This document shows, piece after piece, positions 1-5,237 of a stretch of DNA of 5,840 nt. Both the position numbers and the translations under genes were made by a program. Source of the stretch: an uncultured Acidimicrobiales bacterium (GTDB taxonomy: Bacteria; Actinomycetota; Acidimicrobiia; Acidimicrobiales; UBA10347); contig CALDGN010000085.1 of assembly GCA_937942965.1 (NCBI GenBank), forward strand, positions 1 to 5,840. The letters run 5' to 3'. Numbering within the stretch: the first letter of the stretch is position 1; each line of letters starts with the position of its first letter. The notes under the pieces were generated by a model, which made no database searches, was not told where the DNA came from, and saw only the letters and a list, made by a program, of their open reading frames with translations.

Positions 1-601
1 TGGCCGCCTCGGCCACTTCACCGGCAGCGAGCGCATGGGCGTCGTGCCCGACCTCATCACCTTCGCCAAGGGCGTCACCAGTGCCTACATCCCACTCGGT
101 GGGGTCATGATCCGCCGCCCCCTCGTCGAAGAGATCTGGGAATCCGAAGTCGGCATGTTCAACCACGGTTCGACCTTTGGTGGTCACCCCGTCGCCACCG
201 CAGTCGCCGTCGCGAACATGCGGGCCATGAAGGACGAGCAGATCTTTCAGAACGTCCTCGACAACCAGGACTACTTCAAGTCCTCGCTCGAAGGCGTCAT
301 GGCCGCCCACGATTGCGTGAGCGAAGTCCGCGGCACCGGCTACTTCTATGCGTTTGAGTTCTGCGGCAGCCGCTCCCAACGTCGCGAACTTAGCGAGACC
401 CAGCATCTGGGCCTACGCGGCGGCGCACTCGCAGCCTTCGTTCGTGAAGCCCAGATCATGATTCGCCCCGATGACCGCGGCGCAACATTCCTGACCATCT
501 CGCCGCCACTCGTCGCTGACCGCACCGTCCTTGACGATCTTGTGGCCCGCGTGGACCAGATCACTACCCGAACTGGCGAGTGGCTCGCCCAGAACAGTTA
601 G
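1..601 (+). CDS. tpa: Class III aminotransferase, 3' part (probable taurine--pyruvate aminotransferase)
   Basis: The reading frame is open from base 2, so the window cuts the gene; 199 C-terminal residues of an enzyme usually 430-460 residues long are present. It is a PLP-dependent class III (fold type I) aminotransferase. The segment DLITFAKGVTSAYIPLGG holds the PLP-binding lysine (codon 68-70), and STFGGHPVATAVA further on is the usual phosphate-contact and hinge region of the family. The small C-terminal domain follows with VRGTGYFYAFEF and IRPDDRG...ISPPL. Class III enzymes move amino groups from omega-amino acids to pyruvate or 2-oxoglutarate. Because tauABC-like genes and pta follow directly, the likely reaction is taurine plus pyruvate to sulfoacetaldehyde plus alanine in the cytoplasm. 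The family call is firm; the substrate is inferred from neighbours. Another omega-amino acid or a diamine/GABA-type substrate cannot be excluded without the N-terminal half. Confidence 0.85.
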   Translation, partial: GRLGHFTGSERMGVVPDLITFAKGVTSAYIPLGGVMIRRPLVEEIWESEVGMFNHGSTFGGHPVATAVAVANMRAMKDEQIFQNVLDNQDYFKSSLEGVMAAHDCVSEVRGTGYFYAFEFCGSRSQRRELSETQHLGLRGGALAAFVREAQIMIRPDDRGATFLTISPPLVADRTVLDDLVARVDQITTRTGEWLAQNS

Positions 602-614
602 ATCCAACATCTGC

Positions 615-640
615 GGAGCGGTGGGGGCTCCTTAGCCGCT
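615..640 (+). other. Weak alternative hairpins after the aminotransferase gene
   Basis: Two mutually exclusive 5-bp stems lie just after the stop codon: GGAGC (615-619) with GCTCC (627-631), and AGCGG (617-621) with CCGCT (636-640). No T-run follows, so this is not a convincing intrinsic terminator. It may be a weak 3'-end structure, or chance in GC-rich DNA. Transcription may well continue into tauA. Confidence 0.2.
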
Positions 641-649
641 ATCCCGGCA

Positions 650-665
650 CGAACACAAATGTTCG
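650..665. promoter_or_regulatory. 16-base inverted repeat upstream of tauA (possible operator)
   Basis: CGAACA-CAAA-TGTTCG is a perfect 6-bp inverted repeat with a 4-base AT-rich centre, ending 35 bases before the tauA start. It is the most AT-rich spot in this intergenic region. Position and symmetry fit a binding site for a dimeric repressor or activator, but no regulator can be assigned from sequence. Confidence 0.35.
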
Positions 666-667
666 CG

Positions 668-673
668 TACGAT
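668..673 (+). promoter_or_regulatory. Possible -10 box for tauA
   Basis: TACGAT fits the TANNAT form of actinobacterial sigma-70-type -10 boxes and lies 27 bases before the tauA start codon, which would give a short leader. No good -35 hexamer is seen 16-18 bases upstream (the sequence there is near CGGCAC), so the promoter would be weak or activator-dependent. The inverted repeat at 650-665 would lie in the spacer. Confidence 0.25.
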
Positions 674-690
674 TCGCACGTCCAACCCTT

Positions 691-697
691 GGAGGGG
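691..697 (+). promoter_or_regulatory. Ribosome binding site of tauA
   Basis: GGAGGGG sits 3 bases before the ATG at 701 (5 bases if only GGAGG pairs). It decides the start in favour of 701 over the in-frame ATG at 659, which lacks such a site and would put a hydrophilic stretch before the signal peptide. Confidence 0.75.
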
Positions 698-700
698 AAC

Positions 701-1711
701 ATGAAATCAATGAAGTGGCTCGGCGGGATCGCCCTCGGCCTCGGTCTGCTGTTTGCAGCCTGTGGCGGTAGCGATGACCTCGAAGAGCTCAATGTCGCGT
801 ACTTCCGCGAATGGCCGACCCCGAACCAGTTCGGCCAAGACGATGGCTCGTTCGCCGAAGCCGTCGGCGTCGACATCAACTGGATCCCGTTCAACAGCGG
901 TGGCGAAATGGCTGAAGCCATGGAAGCCGGCGAGATCGACATCTCGTACTCGCAGGGTCTGACCCCGTTCGCGAACTTCGTCAACAACGGCGCTGATCTC
1001 AAGATGGTCGGTATCGCCGTGTCCTACGCCGAAGCAGACAACTGTGTCGCTCAGGGCTCGCTTGGCGTGACCCGCGACAACGCTGCCGAGGTCCTCAAGG
1101 GCGCAACGGTGATGACGCCATTCGGCAACGTCACCCACTTCAAGATGCTCTCGATGATGGAATTCCTGGGTGTGAACCTGGATGACCTCAACATCGTCCA
1201 GGCCGAAGGTGGCGCCACCACGGCAGCCGCATTCGAGTCCGGCGACATCGACGTCGGTTGCGCCTTCGGTGGCTCGATCGTCACGATGCTCGACGGCGGC
1301 GGTGAGCTGATCATGACCGGTGCTGAGCACGAGAGTGACATCGGCATCTTCACGTACGACATCATCTCGATCCCGACCTCGTTCGGCGAAGAGCACGCAG
1401 ATGTCGTCACCGACTTCATCAAGGCAACCGACGACTTCAACAACGCATGGGCCGCAAACCCAGGCGCCCAGAACCCGACCATTGCTCAGGCAGCGGGTAT
1501 GGAAGACGTTGGCAACTTCCTTGGCGGCGAAGTCTGGTTCGACTTCCCGACGATCGCCGAACAGCTCGGCGCTGACTGGATGGGCGGCAACGTTGCATCC
1601 ACGATGCAGGAACAGCTCGAAACCTTCGAGCGCCTCGGCCAGATCGACGCAGTGAACGCTGACTTCGCTGCTGCGGTCGACACCAGCTTCCTCGAGGCTG
1701 CCGCAAGCTGA
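701..1711 (+). CDS. tauA: Taurine ABC transporter substrate-binding lipoprotein
   Basis: This 336-residue protein would capture taurine or a related sulfonate outside the membrane and deliver it to the TauBC complex. Residues 1-20 are a lipoprotein signal peptide: two lysines, a hydrophobic core, then LLFAAC with the lipidated cysteine at position 21, so the protein is tethered to the membrane surface. The mature part begins with NVAYFREWPTPNQF (about 31-44), which resembles the dissimilatory TauA type rather than generic SsuA. GLTPFANFVNNGADLKMVGIAV (86-107), TPFGNVTHFKML (139-150) and AAFESGDIDVGCAFGG (176-191) are typical of the two-lobed NMT1/TauA binding-protein fold. Its length is close to the 320 residues of E. 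coli TauA. The start at 701 is set by a strong ribosome binding site and the signal peptide. It is separated from tauB by about 190 bases containing hairpins, which fits higher expression of the binding protein. The ligand could also be another small sulfonate or hypotaurine. Confidence 0.88.
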   Translation: MKSMKWLGGIALGLGLLFAACGGSDDLEELNVAYFREWPTPNQFGQDDGSFAEAVGVDINWIPFNSGGEMAEAMEAGEIDISYSQGLTPFANFVNNGADLKMVGIAVSYAEADNCVAQGSLGVTRDNAAEVLKGATVMTPFGNVTHFKMLSMMEFLGVNLDDLNIVQAEGGATTAAAFESGDIDVGCAFGGSIVTMLDGGGELIMTGAEHESDIGIFTYDIISIPTSFGEEHADVVTDFIKATDDFNNAWAANPGAQNPTIAQAAGMEDVGNFLGGEVWFDFPTIAEQLGADWMGGNVASTMQEQLETFERLGQIDAVNADFAAAVDTSFLEAAAS

Positions 1712-1714
1712 TTC

Positions 1715-1728
1715 GTCGCTTCGGCGAC
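1715..1728 (+). other. Small UUCG-loop hairpin after tauA stop
   Basis: GTCGC-TTCG-GCGAC begins 4 bases after the tauA stop codon. It has a 5-bp stem and the canonical C(UUCG)G tetraloop, which is unusually stable in RNA. No T-run follows, so it is more likely a 3'-end stabiliser or exonuclease block than a terminator on its own. Confidence 0.45.
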
Positions 1729-1787
1729 ATGTCTAGCTGAGTGCTCAACTTTGCCAGGACCGCACGCTTGGACGATTGACCACAGCG

Positions 1788-1807
1788 TTTGCGAGCTTGC
1801 GAGCAAA
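1788..1807 (+). repeat. Tandem 8-base repeat within a short inverted repeat
   Basis: TTGCGAGC occurs twice back to back (1789-1804). The outer bases TTTGC (1788-1792) and GCAAA (1803-1807) also form a 5-bp inverted repeat, so the stretch could fold as a weak hairpin just before the large one. It has no known function; chance or replication slippage is plausible. Confidence 0.3.
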
Positions 1808-1821
1808 GGCGGGCTTCTCTG

Positions 1822-1865
1822 GACCGGCGCCGGGATTCGTCCCGGCGCCGGTCTCATTTCTGATC
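1822..1865 (+). terminator. Strong UUCG hairpin, intercistronic terminator or attenuator between tauA and tauB
   Basis: The arms GACCGGCGCCGGGA (1822-1835) and TCCCGGCGCCGGTC (1840-1853) pair perfectly over 14 bp around a TTCG loop, with one further G-T pair possible at the base. A moderately T-rich tract (TCTCATTTCTGAT) follows. This is a rho-independent terminator shape, although the T-run is imperfect. Lying between the binding-protein gene and the ATPase gene, it would end part of the transcripts and protect the tauA end from decay. Bidirectional action is possible because the stem is symmetric, but the other side (ending AGAGAAGCCC on the opposite strand) is less T-rich. Confidence 0.7.
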
Positions 1866-1891
1866 ACAGCAGCCCTGCGCTGCACTTCTCT

Positions 1892-1899
1892 GGGGGGAA
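1892..1899 (+). promoter_or_regulatory. Ribosome binding site of tauB
   Basis: GGGGGGAA lies 3 bases before the GTG at 1903 (5 bases from the G-run). It supports a GTG start, and its GGGGAAC ending matches the tauA leader, suggesting similar translation signals on both genes. Confidence 0.6.
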
Positions 1900-1902
1900 C
1901 AC

Positions 1903-2700
1903 GTGAAGGACCTTTCGGTTCGCAACGTCGACATGGTGTACGACGTGCCCAAGGGCGAAGACGTCCAGGCGCTCAAAGACGTCTCCTTTGATCTCGAGTC
2001 GGGGCGCTTACTCACGCTGCTCGGCCCGTCTGGCTGCGGCAAGACGACGCTGCTGAACATCTTGGCCGGCTTCCTCGCGCCGACCGGTGGCACCGTCACA
2101 CTCGGCGACGACGTCATCACCGGACCCAGCCAAGAACGCGGCATGGTGTTCCAGCAGGGCGCATTGTTCGAATGGCTGACGGTGGCCAAGAACATCGGCT
2201 TCGGCCCCCGAATGAACCGGGCCAACAAGGCCGAGACAGCCGCAAAGACCGAAGAACTGCTCGACACCGTCGGCCTCTCGGGCTTCGGTGATGCCATGGT
2301 CTACGAGCTGTCCGGCGGCATGCAGCAGCGTGTTGCGCTGGCTCGCTGTTTGGCCAACGACCCCGACGTGATCTTGATGGACGAGCCGCTCGGTGCGCTC
2401 GACGCGCTCACCCGCGAGAAGATGCAGAAGCTCGTCCTCGACCTGTGGAACGAGACCGGCAAGACGGTCATCTTGGTGACGCACTCCGTCGAGGAAGCCC
2501 TGTACCTCGGCGACCGACTGTTCGTGATGGCCCCCCGGCCGGGTCGCATCGAGCGGGAATATGACCTGCCCTTCGCCGAGATGGCGCTAACGCGAGACGC
2601 ACGAGAACTCAAAGCATCGCCCGAGTTCATCGAGAAGCGCGAAGAGATTCTCTCGCTGATCTGGGAGATGGAAGAAGAAATCATGGGAAGGGCTGGCTGA
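1903..2700 (+). CDS. tauB: Taurine ABC transporter ATP-binding protein
   Basis: This 265-residue cytoplasmic ATPase would power uptake through TauC. All nucleotide-binding motifs are intact: Walker A GPSGCGKTT (41-49), Q-loop around VFQQ (82-85), ABC signature LSGGMQQR (136-143), Walker B ILMDEP (157-162), D-loop GALD (164-167) and the switch histidine in THSVEEA (H194). Length and motif wording (FEWLTVAKN, MDEPLGALDALTR, HSVEEALYL) place it in the TauB/SsuB/NitT group of importers. The last 40 or so residues, after the RPGRI segment, are a charged helical tail usual for that group. Translation starts at GTG with a G-rich ribosome binding site. The stop codon shares its last base with the tauC start codon (TGATG), implying translational coupling. 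The substrate is inferred from tauA and from pta; sulfonate or nitrate-type ATPases are hard to tell apart on their own. Confidence 0.88.
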   Translation: MKDLSVRNVDMVYDVPKGEDVQALKDVSFDLESGRLLTLLGPSGCGKTTLLNILAGFLAPTGGTVTLGDDVITGPSQERGMVFQQGALFEWLTVAKNIGFGPRMNRANKAETAAKTEELLDTVGLSGFGDAMVYELSGGMQQRVALARCLANDPDVILMDEPLGALDALTREKMQKLVLDLWNETGKTVILVTHSVEEALYLGDRLFVMAPRPGRIEREYDLPFAEMALTRDARELKASPEFIEKREEILSLIWEMEEEIMGRAG

Positions 2701-3695
2701 TGAGTACTGATCCATCCGGTGTTGGCGTGCAAGACAGCGCGAAGCTGGCGATAACGGACAAGACGGGCAGCCACTCGGCCTCGGGCTTCTTGAACCGTGG
2801 CCCTCGTTCGGACCGCAAGACGGTGACGTTCGGCGATTCGTCCGCGGTGCGCAGCGATTGGCGCTGGAGCCTCGTCTCGCTCGTGCTGCTGTTCTTCGTG
2901 TGGTGGGCGACCACCCGCGCCTGGGGCTTCCCGAGCGAGTTCCAGATCGCCGAAGAAGCGAACTACCGCCAGATCGCCAACTGCAACTGCGACGACGAGT
3001 TCACCCAGATCGTCGGACCTCGATCGTTCCCCGCTCCTCGTGACACCTGGGACGCGCTCAAAGAGCTCACCACCGACGGCTTCCAGAACATCAGCCTGTG
3101 GGAACACACCTGGGCCAGCTTGTCCCGCGTGCTCAAGGGCATGTTCTGGGGCGTCACCGTTGGTGTCCCCGTGGGCTTTGCGATGGGCTTGTCGAGCAAG
3201 GCTCGCGGCTTCTTCGACACCCCGGTCGAGCTGTTCCGCCCAATCCCGCCACTGGCGTTGATCCCGCTGTTCATCTTGGCGTTCGGTATCGGTGACGCAC
3301 CGGCCGTTCGACTGCTGATCTTCGCCAGCATCTGGATCATGATCATCGCCGCCCGCTCCGGTGTACAGACCGCAAACCTGTCCAAGGTTCGAGCGGCGTA
3401 CTCACTGGGAGCTTCGAAGACCCAAGTGCTGAAGAATGTTCTGCTGCCCAACGCACTGCCCGAGCTCTTCACCGGTATCCGCGTTGCGCTCGGCGTGTCC
3501 TGGGGAACCCTGGTCGCCGCCGAGCTCGTCGGCGCCCGTGACGGCCTCGGCCAGATGATCTTCGCCGCTCGCCCGTTCTTCCGCCTCGACGTGATTGTGG
3601 CCGGCATCATCGTGATCGCCGTGCTCGGCGTGCTCATGGACATCCTCCTCCGCGTGCTCGAGTCGGTTCTGATCCCATGGCGCGGCAAGGGCTGA
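2700..3695 (+). CDS. tauC: Taurine ABC transporter permease
   Basis: This 331-residue membrane protein forms the transport channel with TauB. Six hydrophobic segments are visible at about residues 57-72, 147-164, 183-197, 203-217, 262-280 and 297-317. The cytoplasmic EAA-type loop that docks the ATPase is RAAYSLGASKTQVLKNVLLP (231-250), with the conserved glycine (G237) and LP (249-250). It belongs to the BPD_transp_1 fold of TauC/SsuC/NrtB permeases. It is longer than E. coli TauC (275). The extra length lies in a hydrophilic N-terminal tail of about 53 residues and in an insert between the first membrane segment and the FPAPRDTWDAL segment (110-120), the latter with two cysteines (C95, C97). 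The start overlaps the tauB stop by one base and has AAGGG 7 bases upstream, so the long N-terminus is probably real. The next gene, pta, begins 9 bases after the stop. Confidence 0.87.
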   Translation: MSTDPSGVGVQDSAKLAITDKTGSHSASGFLNRGPRSDRKTVTFGDSSAVRSDWRWSLVSLVLLFFVWWATTRAWGFPSEFQIAEEANYRQIANCNCDDEFTQIVGPRSFPAPRDTWDALKELTTDGFQNISLWEHTWASLSRVLKGMFWGVTVGVPVGFAMGLSSKARGFFDTPVELFRPIPPLALIPLFILAFGIGDAPAVRLLIFASIWIMIIAARSGVQTANLSKVRAAYSLGASKTQVLKNVLLPNALPELFTGIRVALGVSWGTLVAAELVGARDGLGQMIFAARPFFRLDVIVAGIIVIAVLGVLMDILLRVLESVLIPWRGKG

Positions 3696-3704
3696 CACTG
3701 ACCA

Positions 3705-4622
3705 ATGGCTGACGTGCTGGCCGGCTGGTACGAACGCGCCGCGGCGACCCCGCGCCGCATCGTGCTGGCCGACGCTGGTGACCCTCGCGCCACCGACGCT
3801 GCAGCCCGGCTCCGTGCTGATGGTCTCGCCGAGCCGATCGTGATGGGCTCCGATGTCGGTTCCCTCGGCGAGCTCGACGACCCCGCGGTCGATCAGGCGG
3901 TGCAAGCAGTCGTTGAAGCCGCTGCGGCCAAGGGTCGCACCGTCGACCTCGACGATCCGCTGTGGGTCGCCATGATCTTGGTGAAGTCCGGCTGGGCCGA
4001 CGGCGCGGTGGCTGGCGCCAGCCGCTCGACAGCCGATGTGCTGCGGGCCGGACTGCGGGTACTCGGCGTCGCGCCGGGCGCAGGCACGCTGAGCAGCTGC
4101 TTCTTCTTCGTGCTGCCTGACGGGCGCCCGATCGTCTACGGCGACTGCGGTGTGGTGCCCGACCCCGATGCCGAGGCCCTTGCCTCGATCGCAATCGCGT
4201 CGGCTCGCACGTTCGAACAACTCGCCGGGGACGAGCCGCGTGTTGCGATGCTGAGCTTCTCGACCAAGGGCAGCGCCGAGTCACCAAGCGTCGACAAAGT
4301 CCGGGCCGCGACCGAGCTCGTTCGCGCTCAAGCGCCGCAGCTCGCCGTCGACGGCGAGCTCCAGTTCGACGCTGCGTGGGTACCTGCGATCGGCGAGGCC
4401 AAAGCACCTGGCTCCGCGGTCGCTGGCTCGGCCAACGTGTTCGCCTTCCCCAACCTCGACGCCGGCAACATCGCCTACAAGATCACGGAGCGTCTAGGCG
4501 GCGCCCAAGCGTTCGGGCCGCTGCTCCAAGGCCTCGACGGCGTCGTCCACGACCTGTCCCGCGGCTGCTCGGCCGACGACATCGTCAACGTCGCCGTCAT
4601 CGCCAGCCTCCAAGCTCCCTAA
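3705..4622 (+). CDS. pta: Phosphate acetyltransferase
   Basis: This 305-residue cytoplasmic enzyme interconverts acetyl phosphate plus CoA with acetyl-CoA plus phosphate. It is the short, single-domain type (other members about 320-335 residues). The N-terminus has the RIVLADAGDPRATDAAARL segment (18-36), where most relatives have a PEGxD-like stretch. Mid-protein are ADGAVAGASRSTADVLRAGLRVLG (98-121) and YGDCGVVPDPDAEALA (145-160). The C-terminal domain has MLSFSTKGSA (182-191), DGELQFDAA (216-224), GSANVFAFPNLDAGNIAYK (241-259) and the catalytic DLSRG (283-287) with S285, R286 and D292 matching the Ser/Arg/Asp described for Methanosarcina Pta. No acetate kinase gene is adjacent. Its place 9 bases after tauC fits use in taurine breakdown, where sulfoacetaldehyde acetyltransferase (Xsc) makes acetyl phosphate. 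The ribosome binding site is modest (AAGGG, 13 bases before ATG), so translation is probably coupled to tauC. Confidence 0.88.
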   Translation: MADVLAGWYERAAATPRRIVLADAGDPRATDAAARLRADGLAEPIVMGSDVGSLGELDDPAVDQAVQAVVEAAAAKGRTVDLDDPLWVAMILVKSGWADGAVAGASRSTADVLRAGLRVLGVAPGAGTLSSCFFFVLPDGRPIVYGDCGVVPDPDAEALASIAIASARTFEQLAGDEPRVAMLSFSTKGSAESPSVDKVRAATELVRAQAPQLAVDGELQFDAAWVPAIGEAKAPGSAVAGSANVFAFPNLDAGNIAYKITERLGGAQAFGPLLQGLDGVVHDLSRGCSADDIVNVAVIASLQAP

Positions 4623-4672
4623 CGGGGTCGCACCTAAAACCGCTTCACGGGGTCGCACCTAAGACCGGTTCA
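4623..4672. repeat. Two tandem copies of a 25-base repeat between convergent genes
   Basis: Copy 1 (4623-4647) and copy 2 (4648-4672) match at 23 of 25 bases, differing at A4638/G4663 and C4643/G4668. Each begins CGGGGTCGCACCTAA and ends TTCA. The array fills the whole gap between the pta stop and the thioesterase stop, and the thioesterase TGA (complement of 4670-4672) is the last three bases of copy 2. I see no strong hairpin in it. Wording of the GGGGTC...ACC type recalls short dispersed repeats found in intergenic DNA of many bacteria, but that is only a resemblance. Confidence 0.75.
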
Positions 4673-5152
4673 GCTTGGTGGCGCCGCCATGTCGGGTGCG
4701 GGGATGTTGAGCTCGCGCAGCGTGGTGATCGCGTGCGCCGCCATCGTCTCGTCGCCGTGGTCGGCTCTGACGAAGAACTTCGTGGAGACGAGCGCCGTCT
4801 TGCCCCGGCGATTCACGACTTCGCCCAAGATCGTGAACGTCGGTCCCATGATCGGCTCGAAGTAGTCGCAGCGCATATTGATCGTCGTCACCCACGACTG
4901 CTCGGGCGGCTCGGTGCCCGGGTCGTGCGAGTTCATCGTGAAGATCGACACGAAGTCGACGTAGGTCGGCGTGAACCCGCCGAACAGCTGACCCTGCGGA
5001 TTCTTCAACGACTCGGGCAGGTCAACCTCGATCAGTAACCGTCCGTGGCTGCGTTCGAGCACACGCCAGTTCCACGCCTCGAGAACGTCGCCGGCCGCAT
5101 GGCCGGGTGCGACGAGTTGTCCGGGTTCCGTCTCTGCCCATGGTCGATCCAT
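4670..5152 (-). CDS. PaaI-type hotdog-fold thioesterase
   Basis: This 160-residue protein has the hotdog (4HBT/PaaI) pattern: a long N-terminal strand region (RVLERSHGRLLIEVDLP), then NPQGQLFGGFTPTYVDFVSIF (51-71) with the central-helix glycines and an acidic residue (D66), then strands in WVTTINMRCDYFEP (about 87-100) and TFTILGEVVNRRGKTALVSTKFFVRADHGDETMAAHA. Such proteins hydrolyse acyl-CoA thioesters in the cytoplasm as dimers or tetramers. The family's usual HGG is FGG here (F57), so the common histidine is absent while the aspartate remains; activity is likely but the substrate is unknown. The ATG at 5152 has AGGGTG 7 bases upstream. It runs convergent to pta and divergent from the TetR-family gene, which may control it. 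A direct link to taurine metabolism is not evident. Confidence 0.75.
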   Translation of the reverse strand: MDRPWAETEPGQLVAPGHAAGDVLEAWNWRVLERSHGRLLIEVDLPESLKNPQGQLFGGFTPTYVDFVSIFTMNSHDPGTEPPEQSWVTTINMRCDYFEPIMGPTFTILGEVVNRRGKTALVSTKFFVRADHGDETMAAHAITTLRELNIPAPDMAAPPS

Positions 5153-5237
5153 CGGCGGACACCCTATGACGCCAACGCGAGGTCACATGACACGCGCAGT
5201 AGCGAATCTGCGTCGTCGTGCTACACAAGAGGGCGGC
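5153..5237. promoter_or_regulatory. Divergent promoter/operator region between thioesterase and TetR genes
   Basis: This 85-base region must hold start signals for both genes. It contains three TGAC/GTCA half-sites: TGAC at 5167-5170, GTCA at 5182-5185 and TGAC at 5188-5191. The last two form GTCA-CA-TGAC. ATGACGC and ATGACAC recur 21 bases apart, which is two helix turns. A second inverted repeat, CGCAG-8 bases-CTGCG, spans 5195-5212. TetR regulators commonly bind such sites in their own divergent promoters. No clear -35/-10 pair is visible, so this is suggestive only. Confidence 0.4.
5227..5233 (+). promoter_or_regulatory. Ribosome binding site of the TetR gene
   Basis: AAGAGGG precedes the GTG at 5238 by 4 bases. 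It supports the GTG start over the in-frame ATG codons at 5166 and 5187, which lie in the divergent promoter region; the ATG at 5166 adjoins the thioesterase ribosome binding site. Confidence 0.55.

Noticed and set aside
659..700. Earlier ATG start for tauA
   Set aside because: It would add 14 residues before a standard lipoprotein signal peptide and lacks a ribosome binding site; the ATG at 701 has GGAGGGG directly upstream.
598..1396. Minus-strand open frames of 134 and 229 residues opposite tauA
   Set aside because: They mirror the tauA codon pattern, have low-complexity composition, no family motifs and no ribosome binding site; tauA on the plus strand is well supported.
1776..1804. TTGACC as a -35 box for a separate tauB promoter
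   Set aside because: No -10-like hexamer follows at 16-18 bases (the sequence there is GC-rich), and the strong hairpin lies downstream, so such a promoter would be attenuated.
2301..4407. Long minus-strand open frames opposite tauC and pta (up to 276 residues)
   Set aside because: Long antisense frames are expected in GC-rich genes. Their translations are rich in Arg, Ala, Ser, His or acidic residues, with no recognisable domain.
4623..4672. CRISPR array
   Set aside because: Only two directly abutting copies without spacers and no cas genes; this is a tandem repeat.
4376..5038. Plus-strand open frame of 220 residues across the end of pta, the repeat and the thioesterase
   Set aside because: Arg-rich and low-complexity, it overlaps two well-supported genes and crosses the repeat; it is a shadow frame.
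5166..5237. Earlier ATG starts for the TetR gene
   Set aside because: The extra 24 residues are basic and not family-like, and they occupy the divergent promoter; the GTG at 5238 has AAGAGGG upstream.
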